Part shown: positions 52,621 through 61,920 of the stretch, piece by piece
Position numbering within the stretch: position 1 is the stretch's first letter
Layout of the letters: every line of letters starts with the position of its first letter
Assembly (NCBI RefSeq): GCF_902141855.1
Contig: NZ_CABFVH010000031.1
Coordinates: forward strand, 1 to 64,000
DNA: 64,000 nt
Origin: Methylobacterium dankookense
GTDB taxonomy: Bacteria > Pseudomonadota > Alphaproteobacteria > Rhizobiales > Beijerinckiaceae
Reading direction: 5' to 3'
Position numbers and translations under genes: made by a program
The notes under the pieces: model-generated
What the model saw: the letters and a program-made list of their open reading frames with translations, nothing else
Told to the model about the DNA's origin: nothing
Databases searched by the model: none

Positions 52621-53376
52621 ATGCCCGAGATCGCCGACAAGGTCGCCGTCGTCACCGGCGGCAGCCGCGGCATCGGCCGCGCCGTCGCGATGCTGGCGGC
52701 CCGGCGCGGCTGGCGGGTCTGCCTGAGCTACGTCTCGGACGCGGCCGCCGCAGAGGCCGTGGTCGCCGCGATCGCGGATGCGGGCGGGCAGGCCTGTGCG
52801 GTGCGGGCCGATGTCGGCGCGGAGGCGGACGTCGAAGCGCTGTTCGCGGCGGCCGACCGGCTCGGCACGGTGGCGGGCCTCGTCAACAACGCGGGCGTGG
52901 TCGACGTCGCCGCCCGGGTCGAGGCGATGGGAGCCGAGCGCCTCCACCGCATGATGCGCGTGAACGTGGTCGGCAGCCTGCTCTGCGCCCGCGAGGCGGT
53001 GCGGCGGATGTCGACCCGCAACGGCGGCCGGGGCGGGGCGATCGTCAACCTCTCCTCCGTGGCCGCACGGCTCGGCGGGGCGGGGCAATATGTCGACTAC
53101 GCCGCCGCGAAGGGGGCGATCGACACCTTCACCCTCGGCCTCGCCCGCGAGGTCGCCGAGGAGGGCATCCGCGTCAACGCGGTGGCGCCCGGCATCATCG
53201 ACACCGAGATCCACGCGAGCGGCGGCCAGCCCGACCGGGCCTGGGCGCTGGCGTCGCAGATCCCGATGAAGCGGCCCGGGACGGCCGACGAGATCGCCGC
53301 GCCCGTCGTCTGGCTGCTCTCCGACGAGGCCGCCTACACCACGGGCGCCGTCCTGCAAGTCACCGGGGGCCGCTGA
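52621..53376 (+). CDS. SDR-family oxidoreductase (FabG-like)
   Basis: A short-chain dehydrogenase/reductase of 251 residues. The NAD(P) site is TGGSRGIGRAVA (residues 12-23), NNAG is at VNNAGVVD, the catalytic Ser is in VNLSSVAARL and the Tyr-x-x-x-Lys motif is in YVDYAAAKGAID. The Arg-containing SRG loop suggests NADPH use. It resembles 3-ketoacyl-ACP reductases, but with its position between sucB and lpdA the real substrate is unknown. It is 21 bases after sucB and 71 before lpdA, so it is probably in the same operon. Confidence 0.9.
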   Translation: MPEIADKVAVVTGGSRGIGRAVAMLAARRGWRVCLSYVSDAAAAEAVVAAIADAGGQACAVRADVGAEADVEALFAAADRLGTVAGLVNNAGVVDVAARVEAMGAERLHRMMRVNVVGSLLCAREAVRRMSTRNGGRGGAIVNLSSVAARLGGAGQYVDYAAAKGAIDTFTLGLAREVAEEGIRVNAVAPGIIDTEIHASGGQPDRAWALASQIPMKRPGTADEIAAPVVWLLSDEAAYTTGAVLQVTGGR

Positions 53377-53447
53377 GGCGCAGCGGACGCTCCAGGATCG
53401 CCCCGCGGCCGGGGCATCGCTGAACAACGGTTAGGAACGAACGGACC

Positions 53448-54851
53448 ATGAGCGCTTACGATCTCGTCGTCATCGGCACCGGCCCCGGGGGCTATGTCTG
53501 CGCCATCCGCGCGGCGCAGCTCGGCCTGCGGACCGCGGTGGTCGAGAAGCGGGCGACCCATGGCGGCACCTGCCTCAATGTCGGCTGCATCCCGTCCAAG
53601 GCCCTTCTCCACGCCTCGGAGGCCTTCGAGGAGGCCAACCACCACTTCGCCGATCTCGGCATCGAGGTGAGCGGAGTGACGCTCGACCTGAAGAAGATGA
53701 TGGGCTTCAAGGACGAGGGCGTCGCCGGCAACACCAAGGGCGTCGAGTTCCTGCTGAAGAAGAACAAGGTCGACAGCTACCAGGGCACCGGCCGCATCGC
53801 CGGCGCGGGTCGCGTCGAGGTGGTCTCCGAGGACGGCGGCAACCGGATGCTGGAGACGAAGAACATCGTCATCGCCACCGGCTCGGACGTGGCGAAGCTC
53901 CCCGGCGTCGAGATCGACGAGACGGTGGTGGTCTCCTCCACCGGCGCCCTCGCGCTCGGCGCGGTGCCGAAGAAGCTCCTCGTCATCGGCGCGGGCGTGA
54001 TCGGGCTCGAGCTCGGCTCGGTCTGGCGGCGGCTCGGAGCCGAGGTCACCGTGGTCGAGTATCTCGACCGGGTGCTGCCGGGCATGGACGGCGAAACGGC
54101 CAAGCAGTTCCAGCGGATCCTGACCAAGCAGGGCATCGCCTTCAGGCTGTCCACCAAGGTCACCGGCGTCGAGGTGGCCAAGAAGGGCGCCAAGGTCACG
54201 GTGGAGCCGGCGGCCGGCGGGCAGGCCGAGGTGCTGGAGGCCGACGTGGTGCTCGTCGCCATCGGCCGCGTGCCCTACACGGCCGGGCTCGGCCTGGAGA
54301 CCGTCGGCGTGCAGGTGGACAACAAGGGCCGCATCCAGACGGACGAGCACTTCGCCACCAACGTCACCGGAATCTACGCGATCGGCGACGTGATCGCCGG
54401 CCCGATGCTCGCCCACAAGGCCGAGGACGAGGGCGTCGCCGTGGCCGAGATCCTGGCCGGCCAGTCGGGCCACGTGAATTACGGCGTGATCCCGAACGTG
54501 GTCTACACCTTCCCCGAAGTCGCCTCGGTCGGCCGGACCGAGGAGGAGCTGAAGAAGGACGGCGTCGCCTACAATGCCGGCAAGTTCCCCTTCACGGCCA
54601 ACGGCCGCGCCAAGGCCAACGGCACCACGGACGGCTTCGTGAAGATCCTGGCGGATGCGCAGACCGACCGGGTGCTCGGCGTGCACATCGTGGGCGCGGA
54701 TGCCGGCAACCTGATCGCCGAGGTGGCGGTGGCGATGGAGTTCGGCGCCAGCTCCGAGGACATCGGCCGCACCTGCCACGCGCATCCGACGCTCACCGAA
54801 GCCGTCAAGGAGGCCGCCCTCGCGGTCGCCAAGCGCGCCATCCACGTCTGA
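53448..54851 (+). CDS. lpdA: Dihydrolipoyl dehydrogenase (E3)
   Basis: FAD enzyme that reoxidises the lipoyl group of E2 and makes NADH. It has 467 residues. FAD site VVIGTGPGGYVCAIRAA, redox disulfide Cys42/Cys47 in GGTCLNVGCIPSKALLH, NAD site LVIGAGVIGLELGSVW, second FAD block YAIGDVIAGPMLAHKAEDEG and the catalytic His of the dimer interface in RTCHAHPTLTE are all present. It ends the TCA run and is followed by a bidirectional hairpin. It serves the 2-oxoglutarate complex and perhaps others. Confidence 0.96.
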   Translation: MSAYDLVVIGTGPGGYVCAIRAAQLGLRTAVVEKRATHGGTCLNVGCIPSKALLHASEAFEEANHHFADLGIEVSGVTLDLKKMMGFKDEGVAGNTKGVEFLLKKNKVDSYQGTGRIAGAGRVEVVSEDGGNRMLETKNIVIATGSDVAKLPGVEIDETVVVSSTGALALGAVPKKLLVIGAGVIGLELGSVWRRLGAEVTVVEYLDRVLPGMDGETAKQFQRILTKQGIAFRLSTKVTGVEVAKKGAKVTVEPAAGGQAEVLEADVVLVAIGRVPYTAGLGLETVGVQVDNKGRIQTDEHFATNVTGIYAIGDVIAGPMLAHKAEDEGVAVAEILAGQSGHVNYGVIPNVVYTFPEVASVGRTEEELKKDGVAYNAGKFPFTANGRAKANGTTDGFVKILADAQTDRVLGVHIVGADAGNLIAEVAVAMEFGASSEDIGRTCHAHPTLTEAVKEAALAVAKRAIHV

Positions 54852-54893
54852 CAGGCGGCCTTTCGGGTGGGGGAGCCCGATCCCCCATCGCAG

Positions 54894-54917
54894 CCCTCTC
54901 CCCTCTGCGGGAGAGGG
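54894..54917. terminator. Bidirectional hairpin between lpdA and the receiver gene
   Basis: CCCTCTCCC and GGGAGAGGG are exact complements around a 6-base loop. The structure sits between two convergent genes. A similar hairpin (CCCTCTCCC-GTTC-GGGAGAGGG) lies at 61870-61891, again between convergent genes, so this is a reused terminator type. Confidence 0.7.
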
Positions 54918-54959
54918 AGAAGGCGCTCGGCGCGTCGGGGCTCCCGCGGTGCGGAACCG

Positions 54960-55808
54960 TCAGGCCGAGCGGCGCGTCGGGGCGAGGTCGGCGATGCGCA
55001 GGAGCGCGGTGGGGGCCGGGGGCGCGGTGACCGCGTTGAGGAGATAGGGGCGGCGCAGGCCCAGCGCGTGGTGGAGCGCGAGGTCGATGTCGCGGGCGAA
55101 GAAGGGCATCCGCAGGATCGAGTCGACGCCGAAGAAGCGGGCGGCCTGGGCGATGGGCTCGGGATCGCCCGCCGTCAGCAGGGTGATGCGGGTGGAGAGA
55201 CCCAGCGGCTGCGCCTGGCAGGCGAGCTCCAGCCCGTCGAGGCCGCCGAGCTTGGCGTCGATGAAGGCGAGGTCGTACTGCGCGAGGCCGAGCTGCTTCA
55301 GGGCGTGGCGCCCGTCATCGGTCTCGTCGACCACGAGGTTGAAGCCGCTGCGGGCGAGCACGCGGCCGATGGCGTTGCGCGCGCCCTCGGAGGAGGAGGC
55401 GAGCAGGACGTGGGTCGGCTGCCGGCGGCGGGCATCGGCATGCATCAGGCTCTCGATATGGGCCGGGTCGAGGGGCGTCTTCAGCACCTCGTAGGCGCCG
55501 AGGCTGGTGGCGAGATCCTGCCATTGCGGCATGACCCGGGCGGTGATCAGGACGAGGCTCCCCAGGACGCCGCCGGTCTTGCGCGATACGGCGACCGCCT
55601 CGGGCCCGCTCAGCCCGGCGAGCTGGAATCCGACGAAGGCCGTCGTCGGCTTCTCGACCCGGATGATCTCGATCAGCTCGGGCCCCGCATCGGTCTCGCG
55701 GATCCGGGCGCTCGCATCGAACCGGCGCACGATCCCGGACAGCGTCGCGCGCCGGCCCGGATCGCTGTCCGCGATGACGACGCGTGCGCCGAGGGTGCTG
55801 TACGGCAT
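54960..55808 (-). CDS. Tandem receiver-domain protein, first domain degenerate
   Basis: A 282-residue protein with two CheY-like receiver domains and no output domain. The first (about 8-125) keeps the acidic pair (ADSDPGRR) and Lys110 (VLKTPLD), but the phospho-acceptor Asp is Gly60 (TTAFVGFQLAG). The second (about 131-260) keeps Asp184 (LAFIDAKLGGLDG) but has Ser/Glu in place of the acidic pair (ASSSEGAR) and Arg in place of the conserved Lys (ILRMPF). It probably acts as a phosphorylation-poor connector or competitor in a two-component network. No kinase gene is adjacent. Confidence 0.82.
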   Translation of the reverse strand: MPYSTLGARVVIADSDPGRRATLSGIVRRFDASARIRETDAGPELIEIIRVEKPTTAFVGFQLAGLSGPEAVAVSRKTGGVLGSLVLITARVMPQWQDLATSLGAYEVLKTPLDPAHIESLMHADARRRQPTHVLLASSSEGARNAIGRVLARSGFNLVVDETDDGRHALKQLGLAQYDLAFIDAKLGGLDGLELACQAQPLGLSTRITLLTAGDPEPIAQAARFFGVDSILRMPFFARDIDLALHHALGLRRPYLLNAVTAPPAPTALLRIADLAPTRRSA

Positions 55809-55944
55809 GGGGTCCTGTCCATGGTGCTGACAGCCCCGATATGAGCCATAAAGGTGAGCGGTGCCTTAATCCGAAACCGGATGCCGAAATCGCGCCCGTA
55901 CAACTTTAACTATCGCGCCTCGACTTGAAGGACGATTGCAGAGT

Positions 55945-56949
55945 TTACAGTTGGACCGGGTCGAGCCCGGCGGCGATCCGGCCGGCGCGCGGATGCGCGG
56001 CCTCGAAGGCGGAGAGCAGCCGGGCCGCGTCCACCTTCGTGTAGAGCTGCGTCGTCGAGAGCGAGGCGTGGCCGAGCAGCTCCTGGATGGCGCGCAGCTC
56101 GCCCTGGCGGGCGAGGAGATGGGTGGCGAAGGAATGGCGCAGCGCGTGTGGCGTCGCGCTGTCCGGCAGGCCGAGCGCGCCGCGGGCGCGCGCCACCGCG
56201 TATTGGATGATGCGGGGCGAGAGGGGACCGCCCTTGGCGCCGACGAAGAGAGGGCCCTCCGGCGGCAGGGCATGCGGGCAGGCGGCGAGATAGGCCGCGA
56301 CCGCCTCGGCGACGACGGGCAGCACCGGCACCATGCGCTGCTTGCTGCCCTTGCCGAGCACGGTGACCGCGTCGATGCCGGGCAGGGGCGCGTCGCGCCG
56401 GAGGAGGCCGAGCGCCTCCGAGATGCGCAGCCCCGAGCCGTAGAGCAGCGCCAGCACCGCCGCATCGCGGGCGAGGATCCAGGGCTCGCGCTCCGTGTCG
56501 GCGTGGAGGTCCGCATCGGTCAGGGCCTTGGCCGCGGCGACGGGGAGCGGGCGCGGCAGGCGCCGCTCCACCTTCGGCGAGCGCACGGCGCCGAGCGCCG
56601 CCACCGTGCCGTGGCCCTCGCGCTCGAGGTGCTTGGCGAAGGAGCGCAGCCCGGCGAGCGCGCGCATCAGCGAGCGCCCGCCGATCTCGTCGGCCCGGCG
56701 CGCGGCCATGAAGGCGCGGATGTCGCGGGGCTTCAGGGCGATCAGGCGCGCGATGGTCGGCGGGCCGGAGCGGACCGCGAGATGCGCGAGGAACTGGCGT
56801 AGGTCGCGCTCGTAGGCGACCACGGTGTTGGCGGCCATGCGCCGCTCCTGCGCGAGGGCGGCGAGCCAGCCGCGCATCGCGGCGTGCAGGGCCTCGTCCC
56901 CGGGAATGAGCGGGCTCGGTGCGCGGAGGGCTTGAGCGGCTGTCGGCAT
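55945..56949 (-). CDS. xerC: Tyrosine recombinase XerC
   Basis: Resolves chromosome dimers at dif together with XerD. About 334 residues. The N-terminal SAM-like domain includes NTVVAYERDLRQFLAHL. The catalytic residues are in order: Arg in GSGLRISEALG, Lys in GKGSKQRMVP, His-x-x-Arg in HALRHSFATH, His in LLGHASLSTT and the nucleophile Tyr in TQLYTKVD. ATG 56949 is used; a TTG at 56961 would add four residues. This chromosomal XerC is clearly distinct from the island integrase at 13.8 kb. Confidence 0.93.
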   Translation of the reverse strand: MPTAAQALRAPSPLIPGDEALHAAMRGWLAALAQERRMAANTVVAYERDLRQFLAHLAVRSGPPTIARLIALKPRDIRAFMAARRADEIGGRSLMRALAGLRSFAKHLEREGHGTVAALGAVRSPKVERRLPRPLPVAAAKALTDADLHADTEREPWILARDAAVLALLYGSGLRISEALGLLRRDAPLPGIDAVTVLGKGSKQRMVPVLPVVAEAVAAYLAACPHALPPEGPLFVGAKGGPLSPRIIQYAVARARGALGLPDSATPHALRHSFATHLLARQGELRAIQELLGHASLSTTQLYTKVDAARLLSAFEAAHPRAGRIAAGLDPVQL

Positions 56950-57053
56950 CGGGACAGCCAAGCCCGGCGGCCTTGAGGTGGCGTTAACGCCCGCGCTTTC
57001 GCCGCGCGGGGCACGCTCTCCTCCCCCCTTTCAGGGAGGGGAGAAGGAGCGTC

Positions 57054-60000
57054 TCACTCCGCCGCCACCGGCGCGCGATAGGCCCGCCCGTCATTGGCCG
57101 GATGGTCCGGGCCTGCGAAGGGGGCCTCGTCCAGGGGATCGTCGCGCTCGCCGACGAAGCGGCCGAACAGGCGCCCGAGCAGGCGCGAGAGGTCGTCCAT
57201 CAGGATGAAGATCGCGGGCACGAAGACCAGCGAGAGCAGGGTCGACACGATCAGGCCGCCGATCACCGCCACCGCCATCGGCGCCCGGAACTCGCCGCCG
57301 ATGCCGAGCGCCAGGGCCGAGGGCACCATGCCGGCGGCCATGGCGATGGTCGTCATCACGATCGGCCGGGCGCGCTTGCGGCCGGCATCGACGATGGCAG
57401 TCACCCGGTCGACGCCGCGGGCCATCTCCTCCACCGCGAAGTCGATGAGCATGATGGCGTTCTTCGTCACCACGCCCATCAGCATCAGGATGCCGATGAC
57501 CACGGGCATCGAGATCGGCATGTGGAAGACGAGGAGCCCGAGGATCGCGCCGCCGATCGAGAGCGGCAGCGAGAACAGGATCGTCATCGGCTGCAGGAAC
57601 GAGCCGAACAGCAGGATCAGCACGCCGAACACCATCATCAGGCCGGCGCCCATGGCGAGCGCGAAGCCCTCGAAGACCTCGCCCATCACCTCGGCGTCGC
57701 CGGTCTGCTTGATGGTGACGCCCGGCGGCAGGTTCCTGGCCGCGGGCAGGCTCAGGACCTGCTCGATGAGGGAGCCCAGGGCGTCGGTGCCGCGCATGTC
57801 GCCCTCGATGGCCACGCGCACGGAGCGGTCGTAGCGGTCGATCGCGGTGGGGCCCTGGCCGAGGCTGATCTCGGCCACCGTGGCGAGCGGCACCGCGGCG
57901 CCGCCCTTCACCGGCACCTTGAGGGCGCCCAGCGCGTCGAGATCGCCGCGCAGGCGCTCAGGAAGCTGCACGCGGATCGGCACCTGCCGATCGACGGCGT
58001 TGAACTTGGCGAGGTTGGCGCCGATGTCGCCGATGGTGCCCACCCGCACCGTCTCGGCGATGAGATCGGTCGAGACGCCGAGATCGGCCGCGACGCCGGG
58101 CTTCGGGCGGATGCGGATCTCGGTGCGGTCGAGCGGCGCCGTCGAGATCACGTTGACGAGGTAGGGCACGCCGGCCGCCTCGCGCTGCAGGCGCGCGGCC
58201 ACCTCGGCCACCGCGGCCTTGTCGGGCCCGCTGATGATGAGGGCGAGGTCGCGCTGGCCGCCCTCGCGCAGCGCCCAGAAGCGGATGTCGGGCTCCTCGC
58301 GCAGGATGGCGGCGATGGCGACGTCCACCTGCTTCTGCGTGCGGTGGCGCTCGGTCTTCGGCACGAGGTTGATGGTCAGGCTCGCGAGCCGCACCTCCTT
58401 CTTGCCGGGGAGCTGGCGGCCGCCATCGACGAACACGCTCTTCACCTCGGGCAGCGCCCGGATCCTGTCCACCAGCCCGTCGCTCACGCGCACCGTGTCG
58501 GCGAGGCGGGCGCCCGGCGGCAACTCCACCACGAACAGGGTGCGGGCCTGGTCCTCGGCCGGCAGGAAGCCCGAGGGCAGCAGGCTCGTGGACCAGATCG
58601 AGGCGGCGAAGCACGCGAGGCCCGCGACCAGGGTGACGAACTTGTGCCGCACGGACCACGCGACGAGCCGGGTATAGGCCCGCATCACCGCGCCCTCGCG
58701 GGCATGGTCCGGCCCGTGGTCGCGCAGGAAATAGGCGGCCAGCAGCGGCGTGATCAGCCGCGCGACGAGCAGCGACATGAACACCGCCGCCGCGATGGTG
58801 AGGCCGAACTGCTTGAAGTACTGGCCCGCGATGCCCGGCATGAAGGAGACGGGGGCGAAGATCGCGATGATGGTCGCGGTGATGGCGATGACCGCGAGGC
58901 CGATCTCGTCGGCCGCCTCCAGCGCCGCCCGGTAGGCCGACTTCCCCATGCGCATGTGGCGGACGATGTTCTCGATCTCGACGATCGCGTCGTCCACGAG
59001 GATGCCCGTCACCAGCGTGATCGCGAGCAGGCTGACCGCGTTCAGCGAGAAGCCGAGCGCGCTCATCACCCAGAAGGTCGGCAGCACCGAGAGCGGCAGG
59101 GCGATGGCCGCGATCAGCGTGGCGCGCCAGTCGCGCAGGAACAGCAGCACCACCACGACGGCGAGCGCGGCACCCTCGAGCAGCCCGAGCATGGCCGAGT
59201 GGTAGTTGCCGATCGTGTTGACGACGCTGGTGTCGATCAGGTCGAAGCGCACGTCGGGATTGGCCGCGTGCAGCTCGGCGACCCGCTTGGCGACGCCGTC
59301 GGCGACCTGCGCGTCGCTCGCGCCCATCGCCCGCGAGATCGCGAATCCGACCACCGGCTCGCCGTTGAAGCGGGCGAAGGTGCGCGGCTCCTCGGCCGTG
59401 TCGGAGAGCGTCGCGAGCTCGTCGAGGCGGACCTTGCGGTTGCCGGGCACCACGATCGACGTGGCCGCCAGCGTGTCGAGGCTGGCCGAGGCCGCGAGCG
59501 CGCGGATCGACTGCTCCTGGCCGCCGACCTCGCCGCGCCCGCCCGCCATGTCGGCGGAGGTGAGGCGGAGCTGCCGGTTCACGTCGGCCGCCGTGATGCC
59601 GAGCGCGAGCAGCCGGTCGGGCTTCAGGGTGACGCGGACCTCGCGGGCGACGCCGCCGAGGCGCTCGACGCCGCCGACCCCCTTCACCCCCTGGATCGAG
59701 CGGGCGACCACGTCGTCCACGTACCAGGACAGGTCCTCGGGCGTCATGGCGGGCGCGGAGGCGCCGTAGATCATGATCGGCAGGCCGGCGATCTCGACGC
59801 GCTGGATCACCGGCTCGTCGATGGTGCGCGGCAGGTTGATGCGGATCTTCGAGATCGCATCCTTCACGTCGTTGACGGCGCGGTCCTGGTTCACCTCCAG
59901 GCGGAACTCGATGGTGGTGGTCGAGATGCCCTCGGTGATGGTCGAGATGATGTGCTTGACGCCCTTCACGCCCGCGACCGAGTCCTCGACCCATTTCGTG

Positions 60001-60194
60001 ACCTGGGTCTGGAGCTCGGAGGGCGCGGCGCCGGACTGCGTGATCGTCACCGAGACGATCGGGATGTCGATGTTGGGAAACCGCGTGATCGGCAGGGACC
60101 GGAAGCTGACGAGGCCGAGCACCACCAGCACGAGGAACAGCACGATCGAGGGCAGCGGCTTGCGGATCGCCCAGGCGGAGATGTTGAGGCGCAT
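57054..60194 (-). CDS. RND efflux pump, inner-membrane transporter (HAE1/AcrB-like)
   Basis: A proton-driven multidrug exporter of 1,046 residues with 12 membrane helices and two large periplasmic loops. Helix 1 is followed by FPNIDIPIVSVTI. The proton-relay acidic pair is in GILVDDAIVEIENI, the periplasmic gate region has NVISTAPLDRTEI, and the second half has MGVVTKNAIMLIDFAVE. Its sequence type (MRLNISAWAIRKP at the start) is that of the AcrB/MexF-like HAE1 group. It lies 13 bases after its membrane-fusion partner gene and is transcribed with it. No outer-membrane TolC gene is adjacent. Confidence 0.94.
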   Translation of the reverse strand: MRLNISAWAIRKPLPSIVLFLVLVVLGLVSFRSLPITRFPNIDIPIVSVTITQSGAAPSELQTQVTKWVEDSVAGVKGVKHIISTITEGISTTTIEFRLEVNQDRAVNDVKDAISKIRINLPRTIDEPVIQRVEIAGLPIMIYGASAPAMTPEDLSWYVDDVVARSIQGVKGVGGVERLGGVAREVRVTLKPDRLLALGITAADVNRQLRLTSADMAGGRGEVGGQEQSIRALAASASLDTLAATSIVVPGNRKVRLDELATLSDTAEEPRTFARFNGEPVVGFAISRAMGASDAQVADGVAKRVAELHAANPDVRFDLIDTSVVNTIGNYHSAMLGLLEGAALAVVVVLLFLRDWRATLIAAIALPLSVLPTFWVMSALGFSLNAVSLLAITLVTGILVDDAIVEIENIVRHMRMGKSAYRAALEAADEIGLAVIAITATIIAIFAPVSFMPGIAGQYFKQFGLTIAAAVFMSLLVARLITPLLAAYFLRDHGPDHAREGAVMRAYTRLVAWSVRHKFVTLVAGLACFAASIWSTSLLPSGFLPAEDQARTLFVVELPPGARLADTVRVSDGLVDRIRALPEVKSVFVDGGRQLPGKKEVRLASLTINLVPKTERHRTQKQVDVAIAAILREEPDIRFWALREGGQRDLALIISGPDKAAVAEVAARLQREAAGVPYLVNVISTAPLDRTEIRIRPKPGVAADLGVSTDLIAETVRVGTIGDIGANLAKFNAVDRQVPIRVQLPERLRGDLDALGALKVPVKGGAAVPLATVAEISLGQGPTAIDRYDRSVRVAIEGDMRGTDALGSLIEQVLSLPAARNLPPGVTIKQTGDAEVMGEVFEGFALAMGAGLMMVFGVLILLFGSFLQPMTILFSLPLSIGGAILGLLVFHMPISMPVVIGILMLMGVVTKNAIMLIDFAVEEMARGVDRVTAIVDAGRKRARPIVMTTIAMAAGMVPSALALGIGGEFRAPMAVAVIGGLIVSTLLSLVFVPAIFILMDDLSRLLGRLFGRFVGERDDPLDEAPFAGPDHPANDGRAYRAPVAAE

Positions 60195-60207
60195 GGCTTG
60201 GTCGTCC

Positions 60208-61422
60208 TCAGCGGGCGTCCGCGAGCGGCTTCACGGCGTCCGGCGCCACCGGGCGGACCCGGTCGCCGTCGCGCAGGAAGCTGCCGGCGCGGGCCACCAC
60301 CATCTCGCCCTCGGCGAGGCCGGAGCGGATCTCCGCGAAGCCCTCGGCCGTGAGGCCGGTCTCGACGGCGCGCGCCTCGACGCGCCCGTCCTTCACCGCG
60401 AGCACGCCGACGCGCCCGTCGGCGGCGAAGAGCAGGCTGGAGACCGGCACCGCCACGCCGCGGCGCCGGGCCATCTCCACCGTGCCGCGGGCGAAGGCGC
60501 CGATGCGCAGGCGGGGATCGTCCGCGAGCGCGATGCGGACCTTGCCGAGCCGCGTGGCGCGGTCGACCTCCGGATAGACCCGGCGCACGCGGCCCGCGAT
60601 GCGGCCGCCCTCCTCCAGGTCGAGGGCGGCGGGATCGTTCACCTTGAGGCGGGGGAGCTGCGTCTCGGGCACCTCGCCCTCCAGCTCGATCTCGCCGCGG
60701 GCGATCAGCCGGAACAGCGGCTCGCCGACCGCCGTCGCGGTGGCGCCGATGCGGGCGGTGCGGCGGTTGACGATGCCGGCCTCGGGCGCGCGGATCTCGG
60801 TGCGGGCGCGGCGCAGGGCGATCTCGGCGCCGGCGGCCTTGGCGGTGGCGAGGTCGGCCTCGGCCGATTGCAGGCCGCCCCGGGCCGCGGCGAGCTTGCC
60901 GTCCGCCCCCTGCGCGGCCGAGACGCGCTGCTCCAGCACCGCCGCCGTGGCGTTGCCGGTGCGCACCAGCGCCTGGGCACGCTCCAGGGCGAGCCTGGCC
61001 TCCACCTGCGCGGCCTCGGCCTGCACGATCTGGCTGCGGGCCTGGACGATCGCCGCCTCGGCGCGGGCCACCGCCGCGGCGTTCGAGGCCTCCTGCGTGA
61101 CGATCATCTCCAGCGACAGGCGGGCGAGCACCTGGCCCTTGGCGACCCGGTCGCCCTCCTCCACCAAGAGCTCGGTGATGCGGTAGCCCTCGATCTCCGG
61201 GGCGACCAGGATCTCGTCGCGGGGCACCAGGGTTCCGGTGACCACGGCGCGCTCGACGATCTCGCGGCCCTCCGCCTTCGCCACGGTGACGGCCGGGGCG
61301 ATGGCGGCGGCATCCGGCACCGCGGCCGGCTCGACGGCGCGGGCGGGCGCGGCGGCGAGGAGAGCCGCGCAGGCGGCGCCCAGAAGGAGGCGGTGGGTGC
61401 GGTCGGACAAGGCGGGCCTCAC
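60208..61422 (-). CDS. RND efflux periplasmic adaptor (membrane fusion protein)
   Basis: Couples the AcrB-like pump to an outer-membrane channel. A 404-residue protein with a signal peptide (LLLGAACAALLAAAPARA). It has a lipoyl-like/biotinyl hairpin (EIEGYRITELLVEEGDRVAKG), a long coiled-coil alpha-hairpin (about 110-190, EAAIVQARSQIVQAEAAQVE) and beta-barrel and membrane-proximal domains (SSLLFAADGRVGVLAVKDGRV). There is no lipobox Cys, so it is not a lipoprotein. The start is GTG at 61422. It is the first gene of the pump operon, and its regulator is not obvious nearby. Confidence 0.92.
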   Translation of the reverse strand: MRPALSDRTHRLLLGAACAALLAAAPARAVEPAAVPDAAAIAPAVTVAKAEGREIVERAVVTGTLVPRDEILVAPEIEGYRITELLVEEGDRVAKGQVLARLSLEMIVTQEASNAAAVARAEAAIVQARSQIVQAEAAQVEARLALERAQALVRTGNATAAVLEQRVSAAQGADGKLAAARGGLQSAEADLATAKAAGAEIALRRARTEIRAPEAGIVNRRTARIGATATAVGEPLFRLIARGEIELEGEVPETQLPRLKVNDPAALDLEEGGRIAGRVRRVYPEVDRATRLGKVRIALADDPRLRIGAFARGTVEMARRRGVAVPVSSLLFAADGRVGVLAVKDGRVEARAVETGLTAEGFAEIRSGLAEGEMVVARAGSFLRDGDRVRPVAPDAVKPLADAR

Positions 61423-61599
61423 GGGCGCGGATCTGGCTCCCGGTCCGGGGGCGAAGCCGGCGGTCGGGATGCGACGGAGTGTACACCGGACCGTGCGGCG
61501 GAGTTACGGCGTCGCGGGGTCAGATTGCGGCGCACACCAGACTTGATGCCGAAATGCGACATCGCGCCCGCCGGCCTGCAACCCGGATCGCGTACGAAC

Positions 61600-61614
61600 G
61601 TTGTGTTCGCACAA
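61600..61614. promoter_or_regulatory. Small inverted repeat between divergent genes
   Basis: TTGTG-TTCG-CACAA (61601-61614) is a perfect 5-bp palindrome in the 219-base gap separating the pump operon from the 60-residue gene. It could be an operator for either side. The assignment is weak because no regulator gene is adjacent. Confidence 0.3.
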
Positions 61615-61641
61615 GCGAATTGAAGTGTGGGGAGCGGGACC

Positions 61642-61824
61642 ATGAGCATCTTCCAGATCAGGCAGAAATCGAGCGGCGCGGTCCTCTGGACCGGCTCTGC
61701 CGCCGACGAGCAGACGGCCCTCGACGCCATGGCGCGCGAGGCCGGATACCGCGACTTCTCCGCCCTGCCCGACACGCTCCGCGCGAGCGGCATCGAGGCG
61801 GCCAAGCTCGACTTGATTTCGTAG
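61642..61824 (+). CDS. Small conserved-type hypothetical protein
   Basis: A 60-residue soluble protein (MSIFQIRQKSSGAVLWTGSA, then AADEQTALDAMAREAGYRDF and a helical tail). GGGGAG precedes ATG 61642, which supports this start over the in-frame ATG at 61627. A short helix-turn-like core with DALMARE-type residues recalls small Hyphomicrobiales proteins of unknown role. It is divergent from the pump operon and convergent with the glycosyltransferase gene. Confidence 0.7.
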   Translation: MSIFQIRQKSSGAVLWTGSAADEQTALDAMAREAGYRDFSALPDTLRASGIEAAKLDLIS

Positions 61825-61869
61825 CGCACACGGATCTCGTCGGCGCCAGGCTGCTGGGCGCGACCTGCT

Positions 61870-61891
61870 CCCTCTCCCGTTCGGGAGAGGG
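61870..61891. terminator. Bidirectional hairpin
   Basis: CCCTCTCCC (61870-61878) and GGGAGAGGG (61883-61891) pair around GTTC. It lies between the convergent 60-residue gene and the glycosyltransferase gene, like the hairpin at 54894-54917. Confidence 0.7.
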
Positions 61892-61920
61892 GACCCGCGT
61901 CTTCTCCGGCCGCTTTGCGA

